From NCBI GenBank assembly GCA_034190875.2, contig CM067358.1, positions 53,192,958-53,256,957 on the forward strand: a DNA stretch of 64,000 bases. Direction: 5' to 3'. This stretch comes from Urechis unicinctus (taxonomy: Eukaryota; Annelida; Polychaeta; Xenopneusta; Urechidae). A program made the position numbers and the translations under genes. This document shows positions 21,062 through 32,648 of the stretch, one piece after another. The notes beneath the pieces were generated by a model. The model was not told where the DNA came from. It was given only the letters and a program-made list of their open reading frames with translations, and did no database searches. How positions within the stretch are numbered: position 1 is the first letter of the stretch; each line of letters begins with the position of its first letter.

Positions 21062-22600
21062 TCACAGACACAAAGTAGCTTTATGCACAAAGTAGCGAAA
21101 TGCCGCACTGCGCATGCGCAAAAACCTCAGCGTCAGCGTGCTGAAAGTAGCGCTATGCAGAAAGTAGCATAGCCCAAGAGCGGGGAGGATCAGAGTTGCG
21201 CCATGCATAAAGTAGCGAGAGTGAGCGGAGCGCCACAGCGCATATAAATGAAAATATCAAAGTGTGTGTATGCTAGTATTCGCCCCTTAAACTTTCTGCA
21301 TGTGACATACTCCCATGCTGAAAGTAGCCACATCTATAGACTCATCTATAGGCTACTTTCTGCATGCCAGTATAATACCCCACTGAAAATTGCCATATCT
21401 ATGTTGCGACATCTATATACTCGGGCTACTTCCATGCTGACAGTAGCCACATCTATAAACTCGGGCTACTCCCATGCTAAAAGTAGCCAAATCTATAAAC
21501 TCAGGCTTCTTTGTACATGCCAGTATACTCCCATGCTGAAAGTAGCCACATCTATAAACTCAGGCTACTTTGAGCATACCTGGCTACTCCCATGCTGAAA
21601 GTTGCCATATCAATATGCTCGGGCTACTCCCATGCTGAAAATAGCCACATCTATAAACTCAGGCTACTTTGTACATGCCAGTATACTCCCATGCTAAAAG
21701 TAGCCACTTCTATCAACTCAGGCTACTTTGAGCATACATGGCTACTCCCACGTTCAAATTTGCCATATCAATATGCTCGGGCTACTCCCATGCTGAAAGT
21801 AGCTACATCTATAAACTCAAGCTGCTTTGCGCATGTCCGTTACCTGGTTACTCGCGTGCTGAAACACAAGGACATTGTCATCCAAGAGAGCCAAAGTAGG
21901 TTGAAGTACCTGTTCACTGCCACTGCCGTCAACCTCATGAGGGACGCCGATTGATGGTTGAGTGCTCATGGTGCGAAGAATGGTTTCATCGCATCTGTGA
22001 CACTATCCCTGATAATGCCCCTGAATCATTCAAGTGGTTCTGTTCCAGGTGTTAATAGTGTTTTCTTGTCTGATTTGTATGGTCTTGATTGCAGACGTTT
22101 TTTTTCTTATTTTCAGGTTGACCATGTAATTCTTGTAGAGGCATAATGTTTGTTCATTTTTAGGAAGTCTCATTCTGGTTTCATTTTACAATATGTGTAT
22201 ATGTTTCAGAAAACTCATTGGGCATGCTTCGTACAGAGACCTATTTCACAGTTGTGCTTGTAATTGCTCCATGTTGATATTTTACTCAAGAATAAATATC
22301 TTTTATTTACCCATTGTTATGAACTTGATGATGGAAGCTACTTTCAGCACAGGGGGGAATACTGGTATGCACAAAGTAGCCTGGGTTTATATATGTGGCT
22401 ACTTTCAGCATGGGAGTAGCCAGAGTATATAGGTCTGGCTACTTTCAGCATGGAAGTATACTGGCATGCACAGGTAGCCCGATGTTAAGAAATCTATGTG
22501 GCTACATTCAACATGAGAGTACACTGTCGTCTTTTTATTCCTTCCATGACAAATAATCCCACTGATTCACTTATTCGCATGAAGTATACTGTCGTCTGCA
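21062..22600. mobile_element. Foldback-like element: inverted arms of 'GAAAGTAGCC' subrepeats
   Basis: The left arm (21062-21850) is a tandem array of diverged units containing CCATGCTGAAAGTAGCC followed by ACATCTATAAACTC and GGCTACT. The right arm (about 22325-22510) has the same units in reverse complement (GGCTACTTTCAGCATGGGAG). Arms of tandem subrepeats in inverted order around a unique centre are characteristic of Foldback-type elements. The whole lies inside a non-LTR relic whose other copy (1-600) lacks it. Exact ends and target duplication are not clear. Confidence 0.6.
21900..22055 (+). CDS. PHD-finger terminal exon inside the foldback-like element
   Basis: After a CAAAGTAG acceptor the plus strand reads VPVHCHCRQPHEG, then MVECSWCEEWFHRICDTIP, then FKWFCSRC and a TAA stop. 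The order CxC, CxxC, WFHxxC, WFCxxC is a complete C4HC3 PHD zinc finger. The stretch just upstream (VLKHKDIVIQESQS) may be an earlier exon or chance. The sequence differs from both PHD fingers of the gene at 9671-13809, so it is not a simple copy of them. It is probably cargo of the surrounding element or a captured host exon. Confidence 0.6.
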   Translation, partial: VEVPVHCHCRQPHEGRRLMVECSWCEEWFHRICDTIPDNAPESFKWFCSRC

Positions 22601-22606
22601 GGAGGG

Positions 22607-24370
22607 AATGGGGACCTAGACTACTGTTGGGCTACTTTGAGCGGAAACATGGGGAACCTGAGAAATCTTCGAACCTCAAAACTATTCAACTCAATCATGA
22701 ACGTGAGATTACAAAACTATTAAGAGGGAAACAAATTATCTCAAAATATTGAGCAGTGTTCAAAAGAACTCTTGCACGTACCCGGGTGCACGTACTTCTG
22801 ATCATATTTTCACCATGAAAACTGTAATTGATAGATAAACCAAATCAAATGGTCAGGAACAATACACATATTGTTGACTTTCGACAAACATTTTGTAGAG
22901 TGTGACATACGAGGCAACTTCTCAAATTAGTCAGGCTAGGAATGAATAATCATTTTTACAGATATGCCAAAAACCCGGGCCAAAAACAAAGTGATGTGTT
23001 ATACAGTTAAAGTTAACGATGACAAGCACATGTAAAGCTAGCTTTTCTTGCTTATGCACGCTCTTCGTTATAGTAAAGTTACTCACTGCCTGTAGTTGCT
23101 GGAGTCCTGGAGTAGAGTTGCTTATAAGATTTATTTCAGTTTCAACAATGAAGCTCCCTGGGAATCTCGCGGTCTGAATCGTGTCCCTGACTAGAAGATC
23201 TCCGTGACTAACCCATCTGTGGTCCTTATAAAGGGTCCCGCGGGTCAGGCTAAAACAATCCCCACATGACAGGACGAGTCCATTTGGAGGGTGGACCCGC
23301 CTGCAAGGGGAGGGGTGTAATGTAAGCCAGAATAGTATTATAACACACACAGTTTTCAGATATAGGCGTTTGGCAAGGAGATAAGTTTATTCAATATATG
23401 CATAAATGACTTAGTTGAACAGATACAAAATAAAGTACACACAGATGAGGTAACTATAAGTTCGGCACATCATATGCAGATGATGTTGTCCTTGTCTCAA
23501 CTAGCCAACATGGCCTCCAGATCTGTATTGAATAAAACAAAAATTATAATATTCAACCAAAAAGGATCACATTTTAGGGAAACTTCGCTTCTGGAGGCCA
23601 CCAACTTGAATAAGTGTATGGATAACTAGAGCTAAAATTTTACAGGAGAATATTACACGTAAAAAGACACACTTCGATCATAGGAATCAGAGGTGACTTC
23701 CACTTCATGCAATAGCTAAATCTATCTCTCTATCAAATTGAAATCTGGAGACAGACTTATGAAGGAAACGCTAATAGAAAGTCAAAATGAACATCCTAAA
23801 ACAAAAAAGTCATGGTTTGGAAAATTTATAGCGCTTATACTTAAAATGCAACCACATCAACGTGCCTGTCGTCAAAATAACATAGGTTGGGATGGGGAAT
23901 CGCTCCAGGCGCATTTTGTGATCTTCGCCTTCCTTCCTTTGACGGGAAGTGGCTTACCCATTTTTTGTCTCTCGTGGGAGCGGGTCATGCCCGTTGTCGT
24001 TATCAATTCGAAAACCACGACACATTACTTCATGCTACTCAGCTTCCGAACTCGTCTTTTTCGTTGAAAAATTCTGGCACAACAAGCTCAACAGCACTAA
24101 CAGCCTATCTGGAAGACAATGGAGAAATAAATTGAAAACCTACAAACTTTTCAAACAACACTTTTTTTGGACAATATTAACAACAGAACTGCAGTATCAC
24201 AACTACGTCTGAGCTCGCATCCATGAAACTTTGGAATCAATGAGGGGAACCATCTCCATTCAAGAACATAGAATGTGTCAGAGCAGCGCAATGCAAGCTA
24301 CGGAAGGCGGAGAACATTTCATGATTGCCTGCCACAAATCCAAAAAGGAAAGAGCGTCTGTGGTAGCGCT
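22607..24370 (+). pseudogene. Non-LTR retrotransposon, RT and 3' region, copy 2
   Basis: Starts with the block shared with 292-600, including VDFRQTF. It continues with KVMCYTVKVNDDK near 22985, then after about 310 foreign bases GVWQGDKF near 23356, SYADDVVLVSTSQHGLQIC near 23469, and the C-terminal part: KTKKSWFGKF near 23800, WRNKLKTYKLFKQHFFW near 24120, then HRMCQSSAMQ and EHFMIACHKSKKE near 24270-24350. The C-x2-C...H-x4-C pattern is the terminal zinc knuckle of many non-LTR elements. Many stops and shifts are present. Confidence 0.75.
23087..23300 (-). CDS. Well-bounded antisense exon, unrecognised
   Basis: Lies within the 310 bases that interrupt the reverse transcriptase. A very good acceptor (CCCCTCCCCTTGCAG) and a GTGAGT donor enclose 214 bases open in one frame: VHPPNGLVLSCGDCFSLTRG, then KDHRWVSHGDLLVRDTIQ and FPGSFIVETEINLISNS. 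I do not recognise the protein. It could be an exon carried in by an insertion, or an exon of a host gene in which the relic sits. Confidence 0.4.
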
Positions 24371-24760
24371 ATCTTGTCCACGCCGCTAACTTGTCCAACC
24401 GCATACAGCGCTGGGAAATATTTCTGTGATACACGCTTTATTGACACGACTTTCTTTGGTCGTGCGATTTAGTTTGTTTGTTCCATTTGAGATACTCCTA
24501 TCTACCAAACATTAGAGACACCTTGTGGCTGTGATCAGCAGAGACATCTTGCAATACTGAGCAATGCTGACCCTTCATATCAACACCTGAGAGAGACTCC
24601 CCTCTAGTTCGCACAGTGACTTCCGCCAAGTGCTGGCTTGAAAAAGAAACGTTGTCTGACGTCCTCCGTCCATTCGGCGTCTATCTGTCTGTTTGTCCTG
24701 AGTATAACTTTGTCCGGGCTACATAAATCGAGCAAGAAATAATTTTCGCAAAATGACTTC

Positions 24761-26580
24761 TTGACCAACATCGCCTCGCTCACGGGTAAGCGTAGCGCAG
24801 CCAAAGGTAACATCACAAAGTTGACCTCTAAGGGAGAAGCTTTGATGGCAGACGAGGGCAATGCAGACCAAGTGTCTCAGTTAGTGGTCATGTTGGAGAC
24901 GCTTGTAGAGAGATTCATGGAGATGCATGATGCCTATCATGACACGATAGAAAATGGTGTTGACAGAGAAGAGTCTGATATGTATTCTTTAGCAGTGAGG
25001 CAACATGCTCAAGAATTTAAGCATAGTGTAGCGCAGTGGCTTGCAGATGTATATGATGCTAAGGCGCCAGCTGTGGAGGAATCCTCTGAAGTTCTTGAAG
25101 AAAGGGCAACGGACAATACAGCTATTGATGAAGAAACTACCCCCGAGAAGGAGAGAGTGAATGAATTGGAAGTCATGCTTCTAAAGTTACAGGAGCTGAA
25201 TGAACAGAAGAAAAGAGAGATGGATAAGTTCCGACTTAGGATGGAAATTCAGATGAAAGAGATAGAGCTGGGTCACCAGCGAGAATCACAACAAGCTGAG
25301 TTAGAACTCTCTCGCCTACGAGCAGAAGATACATTTTCTACGCCACACACTCAAGGCCGACGAGGATTATCGTTTGGCGGCGAATCAGACGTCAAACGCC
25401 TGGATGATAGCACGCTCTTGGTCCGAACTCTTATGGAAGAACAGCGAACACAAGAGCAGTATATGATGGAAACTTTACATGCTCCCAAGATCGACTTGAT
25501 CACCTTTGACGGTGACCCACTCAGATATTGGCCATTTGTAAAGAGCTTTGACAACGCAGTGAAAGTGAGAGATGACAGTATTCGTCTGAATGCAATGGTT
25601 CAACAATACAGGTGAAATTCGTGAACTGTTACAATGCTGCCTCGTTAAAGATCCCGGGGAGGGGTACGCCCTCGCCAGGAGGCTACTAAAGGAAAGGTAT
25701 GGTGATGAGTCGAGGATAAGTCAAGCCTGGATCGACAAAATACTAAAACGCCCCCAAATTAAAGACAGCAGGCAACTAAGAAGCTTTGCTGATGAGCACA
25801 GGACCTGTCGTGAAACATTAATTACAATGGGCCAACTTCAGGAGTTAGAGACTACAAGCAGCTTGAAGGCGATAGCCGATAAACTGTCGCTATCAGACTA
25901 CAACAGGTGGCTGAAAGTAAATTGGCAAACCAAGGAAAAGGAGAAACGCAATGTGGAATTAAAGGATTTTATTGCATTTAAAGACCGTCTCGCGCATGAG
26001 AGATCTGATCCAGTCTTTGGCTATACAGAAAGTCCGCCAAAGAAGAACATAGGGCCCAAAAGGAGCACATTTACCATAAATGCCACTACAAAAACCCAAG
26101 TAAAGACGGGAACAGCCACCAACAGCGAGAAGAAGCGACCCTCCTACAAATGCCCTAAGTGTGGCGCGGAACACTTTTTGAATCAGTGCGGAGCCTTCAG
26201 ATCGATGTCTGTCAAGGATAGACTTGGGTTCGTACAAAGAAAAAACTTATGCGTTAATTGCTTTCAGTTCGGACACAGGGCCAGAGACTGCACGCGATCG
26301 TGGGTATGTAATATTGATGGTTGTGGCAAGAAACACAACCGTTGGCTGCACTTGCCTAAGCCCCCCAATGCTGGTATCTTAGCCGAACCGCGAGCGGAGG
26401 CAAATCAACCAGGAACACCATCTGGAGCAGAGCCAAATCTACTTCAACTTACTTCAGCAACAACTATGATCAGTGACGGCAAGGTGGCGTTGCCCATTAA
26501 GGTGGTTCGAGTCAAGGCTGCAAACGGTGATTTTGTGGAGGCATATGCTCTCCATGATAACTGCTCAAATGGGTCCCTGT
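24761..26580 (+). pseudogene. gag: BEL/Pao gag with CCHC knuckle and start of protease
   Basis: Two overlapping frames joined by a shift near 25610. The first (first ATG in frame at 24845) has a long charged coiled coil, with ELEVMLLKLQELNEQKK around residue 135, and ends in PKIDLITFDGDPLRYWPF. That is the capsid-like DUF1759 start of BEL gag. The second continues with ELLQCCLVKDPGEGYALARR, then zinc-binding cysteines CPKCGAEHFLNQC and the knuckle CVNCFQFGHRARDC. It ends in AYALHDNCSNGSL, where the aspartic protease should begin, at a TAG stop. The rest of the protease is missing. Confidence 0.8.
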
Positions 26581-26679
26581 AGTCGGGTCAATATATGGAA
26601 AAAAAGGGGTCAACCCCCAAAAAATTGCAAGAAAACGTTTCTTGGTTGTTTTTGGTTCCTGAACTTCTGTAGATTAACA

Positions 26680-29600
26680 TACTAAAAGTTTACCAAACTC
26701 GGATGACCGGAAAGTGGGTTAATTAGGCAATTTCCAAGATGGCCGCCAATTTTTTTTAAATCCTTGAATATTTTTGGCTGTCCATAACTCGGCCATTTTT
26801 CACACAAAACTGATTATATAAGTATGTTTTCTAATGTTTTTGAGGTCAATCTTTCACCTGAAACTGGTTTCTTTCATGTGTGACATCCCGATGGGGGTGC
26901 AATAGGGCACCCCTACCCCAAAACTGGTATTTTGGGTACATATAAGGGAAATCTTATATTTCCCCAATTAATTAAGGAATTGCAACATCTGAACATAAGA
27001 GATAGCAAAGGTTCCCTAAAATTGGAGGGTAAATCTTGGTCAATTTCAGGATTTTTACCCCTGTTTGGTATTTGTTTGAAATGTCTCCTTGGTTCATGAT
27101 TTGATATTTCTCACACGAAAACGCTGTTGTAAGCATGCTTTAGGAGTTGGTTTTTTTTCCATTTCAGCTCAGTGTCATTGAGACAGAGTTCTGATGAAGG
27201 TGCCCTGTTCGTTAGGAGTAATCCTAGCTGACCCCCCCCCACCCCCCGCAACCTCCAATGAGGCCACTCCCCCTCCATCCCGGCCCATGTTATCTAAAGC
27301 AATCACATTTCTAATTGGCATTTGGTTGTTACTGCCAGCATACAAGCCCTTATAATAATGACTAACAAGGATAAGGATACAGGTAAATATTGATTTTCAA
27401 TGTAATTTTGTACTTATTAGCTCTCCATATGATTACAGTGCTGCCATCTATCCTTTCATCAAAGACTTAAGATAAAAACAAAAGTAACTCATTATTTCAT
27501 TATCTCTTGTTAACACAATATTCCTGAAATCAACAAAAACAAACTAATCATGTAGACAACTCTGATATTACCAATTATTTTCTGCATCTCCTGACCCTGA
27601 AGGTAGGTGAAACAAGATTAAAATAGGCCCATTTCAGGCCTGAGTAGATAGAATAGTCATAATGAAAGTGAAACCATGTGGTTCAATGGCATGCCTACAT
27701 TATATGGGAAGACAAAGCTAGAAATATTCAAAATTGCCAGAAGCCTGCTATTGGAAGCTGCTCATTTCAAAAGCAGTGAAAATTGTAGATAATTTGTTTT
27801 AGTGCTATCACGTGTTTAAAGGGTTCTACCCATGAAAATATATACCGTCCCTGTATATGGGATTAATTGGCAGGGAAGGGTCCATCATCTTCGAATAAGC
27901 TGTGCCCACTTGTGGTTGCACACTCTTGTGTTTTATATGATTTCATTACATTCATGCTCTTACTAAGGACTGTCTCGGTTGATCGCTAAGGCGACTGGAG
28001 AATGCATCTCAGTGCAGTGTCTGATTGCATTCCGATATTCGCAGCTGCTGGACATTTCAATTATGTTAAGTCTGCATACCTCTGCCTACAGTGCATGAAT
28101 GAACTAGGTCACAAGCATCCAGACATTGTTACAAAATTTGAAAACGGCCTACATGTTATTAGGAGGAGAGACCAGTTCTGGGCAGGATTGGGATCGGATC
28201 TAACTATTGAACAGACTCTCATGCCTTCTCTTCAAAGTAGCGGTGGTGTAACCAGAGGAAGTGGCATGACAGAGGAACTAAGGACCATCTGGACACTGTC
28301 ATCATCCGTGTCATCTGCGTACAACCTTGCGATGCAAGAGTTCTCTAAACAATCATTTACCTCAAGTGAACAGCACAAAGACGCCACAGTGCCAAGGATG
28401 CAACGTGATCATGCGGACAGTACTAAACTGATGCTAACATTAGTTGACTGCAATCCATTTGCTGAGGATTCTTCATTAAGAAATGTTGTGACTGGTGTAG
28501 TGGCCAACGATGTCAATGTACATGAAAATGGAGCTGTCTGCAAGGCCATAGTACAAAAAATGGTTGGGCAGCCAATATTCACTTATTCCTTTAAACGAAA
28601 GAACAAAGCCAAGACTCTTGGTGACTCATCGTCAGTGAAAGTGAATACTGAACAAATGATAAATTCTGAACTCCTGTTCCAGAGATGTCTTGTAGTTTCA
28701 CAAGCTGGCGACTTGACACTGCAAGATATCATGGACTACGAACTTAGTCCATATCCTCCTGCGCTATTCGCGGCAAAACATGTGTTCCAGAAGGCTGACA
28801 AGCCACAGTTGGCTGATGCTCTACGGGATTACGCAAATGAATCCTCCAGCTCCAGCGAGGCCGTTCTAACAGATTCGACGCACAATTCCGAACATTTTGT
28901 CACCGTCTGTCTTGGAAAAAATGGATGACCTACGAGGAAATTGCCGAGGAGCATGCCAATCTCACCCTTTCCAAGTATGGACAAGCCACAGTTGTTTTTG
29001 ACGGATACAGTGAAGAGCCTTGCATCAAGGACAATGAACATCAGAGACGACAAACGAAATCACACCCGCTTGTGTCTTTTGAAATAAATACCGTCTTTTC
29101 CTCTGGCAGAATGAAGGATTTCTTATCAAGGGACTCTAATCAACAGAAACTGATCCTCCTCATCAGTGACAAACTGAAACAGAGGGGTTGCGAAGTTATC
29201 AATTCGCATGGAGATGCAGATGTTCATATTGTGAAGGCAGCAACAACATCTGCAAAAGTTCGAGACACAACTTTGATTGGGGAAGACACGGACCTTCTGA
29301 TTCTGCTTCTACATTACACTGAGAGGGACAGCAAGAAACTCTACTTTCGTTCGGACAAAAAGAAAGCAAAACATGTATATGATATTATCCGTCTGAAGGA
29401 ACTCTTGGGAAATGACATATCGTCACAGCTGCTGTTTGTACATGCTTTTACAGGTTGTGATAGCACTTCCAGGATTTATGGTATTGGCAAGAAATCCCTT
29501 TTCCAAAAAAGTGATGAAAAATGATTCTCAGATAAAAGCTTGTGCAAAGACCTTTACTACAGCTGGTCAGGGTGTGGCAACAATAGTTGATTCAGGATGC

Positions 29601-30522
29601 AAAGTCTTTGTTTCTTTGTTTGGAGGAAAAGCTGGCACATCTCTGGTAAACCTTAGAAATACATTGCTTGCTAAAAAGGTTTCATCTGCTAAATCATTTG
29701 TGAAGCTCGAGAAATTGCCCCCAACGGAATCTGCGGCAAAGTTCCACTCTCAACGTTCATTTTATCAGATTATGGTGTGGATGGGAAAGGATGAAAACAT
29801 TGACCCAACATTTTGCTACCTGTTATGACTGACCAGAAAGCGGCTCCAGAAAGGCTTCTCAAGGTTATCCATTGTAACTGTACAACAGGTTGTAGTAATA
29901 CTCGATGTAGTTGCAGGAAGCACGGTCTTCCATGTTCTTCTGCTTGTGGACCCTGCCAAGCTGAGTCATGTTACAATCCGCATAACAGTGATTCTACCAT
30001 AGACGGTTCCGAGGAAGAAGATTGTGATGATAATAACCATGCTGTGTTTTGAACAATTATATTGTGTGAATGCCACTTGAACTTGATAAGAAAATTCAGG
30101 TGTGTACTATGTCAATTATTTGGGACATTTTGGTAATTTATGATGTGTGACGTATGGCGTATGACCATGATGTAGATGGTTCATTAGCCCTTCCAAGTTG
30201 TGGTTCCTTGTGTATGTACATCTGATTGATTATCAAGAGCCGAAATGTTGGTTTTCTACCAGTTCTGGCGGTCCAGATCTATTCAGCAACCCACTACGTC
30301 ATAATGATGCAATACTACGTCATAGGGACATCCAGGTGAATTCAGCATGACCTTATTTGAATCTAAGGTATCACATTTATATATGTTTGTAATACATTTT
30401 TGGGGTCTAAAACCAACCATTAAAAAGTTTGCTGTACATTCATAATTCAATGGCGGCCATATTGGATATTATGTAATTTCACCACTTTCCGGTGGCTCAA
30501 ATTTGGTAAACTTTAAGGATGC
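26680..30522 (+). mobile_element. 3.8-kb inverted-repeat DNA element nested in BEL/Pao
   Basis: Left end 26680-26870 and right end 30330-30522 are imperfect inverted repeats. AAGTTTACCAAA, ACCGGAAAGTGG and ATGGCCGCCA line up at the outer ends. Farther in, TATAAGTATG and GAGGTCAAT...CACCTG match the reverse complement of the right side. It encodes the broken plus-strand gene at 27991-30052. The outer termini blur into about 100 bases of unassigned sequence on the left, and no target duplication is obvious. Confidence 0.65.
27991..30052 (+). pseudogene. Transposon-linked protein with PIN/FEN-like acidic segment and CXC domain
   Basis: A splice acceptor (CGCTAAG) opens GDWRMHLSAVSDCIPIFAA, with RRRDQFWAGLGSDLTIEQT later. 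After a shift near 28880 it continues as WMTYEEIAEEHANLTLSKYG, VVFDGYSEE, SHGDADVHIV and LIGEDTDLLILLLHY. The GDAD and GEDTD clusters are the acidic pattern of PIN/FEN-like nucleases. Shifts near 29510 and 29810 lead to KVIHCNCTTGCSNTRCSCRK and CGPCQAESC, a Tesmin/TSO1-like CXC cysteine domain. The same architecture recurs as anonymous multicopy proteins in invertebrate genomes as far as I remember. I cannot name a transposon superfamily. Three shifts make this copy dead unless they are assembly errors at A runs. Confidence 0.65.
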
Positions 30523-30640
30523 GCTTAAGTAGGATGGGGAATAAATGGGCCAATGAAGACCACCAATGAAATGGACTATTCCAGCCACTTTATGGATCTT
30601 GACAAACAGGTTGAGAAATTTTGGGCTTTAGACAACCCAT

Positions 30641-31651
30641 ATGGATATCAAGAGAGTTGTTAGGGAGTGGGAATCTTCAATCACAGTTGAGCAGGATGGG
30701 CACTACTCTATGAACATCCCATTCAAGGTCAGACCTCCGGGACTGCCAGACAATTTAAATTTGGCCACCAATCGACTAGAGTCTACAAAGAAACGCCTTA
30801 TCAGAGATGATGAGCTTCGAGAGAAATATGTCAAATGTGTCAGGAAAACCATCAATCAGGGCTATGCTGAGGTGGTACCGGAAGACGAGCTCAGCAGAGC
30901 GGATGGTGCAGTTTGGTACCTTCCACATCACGCTGTGAAACACCCAAGAAAACCAGACAAAGTACGAGTTGTATTCGATGGAGCTACTGAGTGCAAAGGA
31001 ACGTCGTTAAACGATTATGTACATAAGGGTCCTGATCTTACCAACAAGCTTGTTGGTGTATTGATGCGCTTTCGTCAGGAACCAGTTGCTTTCACAGCAG
31101 ATATTGAAGGTATGTTCAATCAAGTAAGAGTAAGCAAGTCTGACAGATATGTACTTCGCTTTCTGTGGTAGAAGAGTGACGATCCCCTTAAGGAGACAAA
31201 GATTTATAGGATGAAGACCCACTTGTTTGGTGGGGTGTGGAGTCCGAGTGCTGCCAATTATGCCATGAAGAGAATTACTAAAGATGTAGAGGGGAGCCCA
31301 GAAGCCGCCAGCACCATTGATAGAAATTTCTATGTAGATGACTGTTTGAAGTCTGTAGCAACTACTGACATCGCAATTCGTCTTGTCAAGGAAGTGACAC
31401 ATATGCTGTCAGCCAGGGGCTTCAGGCTTACAAAGTTTGCTTCAAACAACAAAGATATCCTGAAGATCCTACCTGAAACTGAGAAGTCCAAGAACCTGGT
31501 TAACTTAGACCTGGACAAGGAACTTCCTCAAGAGAGGACACTTGGTCTCTTGTGGAATGTTGAAAGGGACAGCTATAGGTTCCAGGCTACTGTTCCAGAA
31601 ACACCATTGACAAAAAAGGGGTCTGCTCAGTGCGATGTCAACTATATATGA
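30641..31651 (+). pseudogene. pol: BEL/Pao reverse transcriptase
   Basis: Reads WESSITVEQDGHYSMNIPFK, KVRVVFDGATECKGTSLND (motif 1/2 area), VAFTADIEGMFNQVRV (motif A) and, after a TAG stop at about 31169, FGGVWSPSAANYAMKR (motif B), then FYVDDCL (motif C with YVDD intact) and FRLTKFASNN. The upstream linker VEKFWALDNPYGYQES near 30600 is in another frame. The protein is recognisable end to end but cannot be made as one chain. Confidence 0.85.
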
Positions 31652-32366
31652 TCCCCTAGGGTTTGTATCGCCTTATGTCTTGCAAACCAAACGACTCTTC
31701 CAGAGCTTATGTCGATCAAAGCTGGACTGGGATGAAGAAATGTCCGAGGACGTGAAAGCTCAGTGGCAGAGATGGAAAGATGACCTACCGGACCTGACTG
31801 AGATGGAGGTGCCTAGATGCCTGAAACCTACTGAAGACCTGGTGCTACCCATCGAGGCACAGTTCTACAACTTTGCGGATGCGTCTGAGCAAGGTCTAGG
31901 TGCGGTGTCTTACCTGAGGCTTGTTGATGGTGCAGGCAAAGTCCACAGCAGTATTGTCATGTCCAAATCCAAGCTTACACCCCTGAAGGCTGTAACGACC
32001 CCGCGTCTAGAGCTTACAGCAGCCACCCTTGCTGTGCGTCTCGACCATATGCTGAAAGAACAGCTCGAGATACCCCTCCTGGAAAGTGTGTATTGGACCG
32101 ACAGTAAAATCGTGCTGCAGTACCTCCGAAACAAAGACAAAAGATATCAGACCTTTGTAGCGAATCGTGTTGACGAAATTCACAGTCACTCAGAGTCTAC
32201 TCAATGGAGACACGTGCCTACAGACTTGAACCCGGCAGATGACGTATCTAGAGGATTAAATGCTGTGGACCTTGGAAGCAGTCTTCGATGGCTGAAGGGA
32301 CCAGCATTTCTTAGGAAATCAGAAGATCAGTGGCCAGCTCAGGCTGTTAGTGAAGAGTTACCTTAA
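31635..32366 (+). pseudogene. pol: BEL/Pao RNase H region
   Basis: Starts STIYDPLGFVSPYVLQTK, the conserved link after RT in BEL/Pao. It continues with FADASEQGLGAVSYLR (first acidic residue), TTPRLELTAATLAVRL (Glu) and VYWTDSKIVLQYLRN (second Asp), then RHVPTDLNPADDVSRGL (last Asp). The catalytic residues are present. One frame shift separates it from the RT frame. It stops at TAA near 32364, before the link to integrase, which is degraded (32367-32648). Confidence 0.85.
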
Positions 32367-32648
32367 GAAGCAGAGGTGAAAAGGGAGACTCAGATATATC
32401 ATGTCGAACAGAGTCCTGGTGTTGTTACCATACAATCTCTCATTGAACTTCTTGGTACCGGCTAAATCGAGCAGTAGCATGGATTCTTCGTATCAATGAT
32501 CATCTACATAGGATCCCAGCAAGGGGAAAGGTTCTCACTATCCAGGAGATGGACCGAGCTGAGATCGCCATTATTGTTTATGTCCAAGGAGAAACTTTTA
32601 GAACTAAACAGCAGAAGCAGTGTCTTCTAAGGCTGAACCCTGTGGACA

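Noticed and set aside
21300..21850. CRISPR-like array of similar units with variable spacers
   Set aside because: Units are diverged, spacing is irregular, parts reappear inverted at 22325-22510, and the DNA is eukaryotic.
21248..21954. Two adjoining frames with repeating peptide units
   Set aside because: They follow the subrepeats of the foldback-like element. The peptide repeats only mirror the DNA repeats.
24600..24861. Minus-strand frame over the BEL leader
   Set aside because: Antisense to the gag start, with no recognisable motif.
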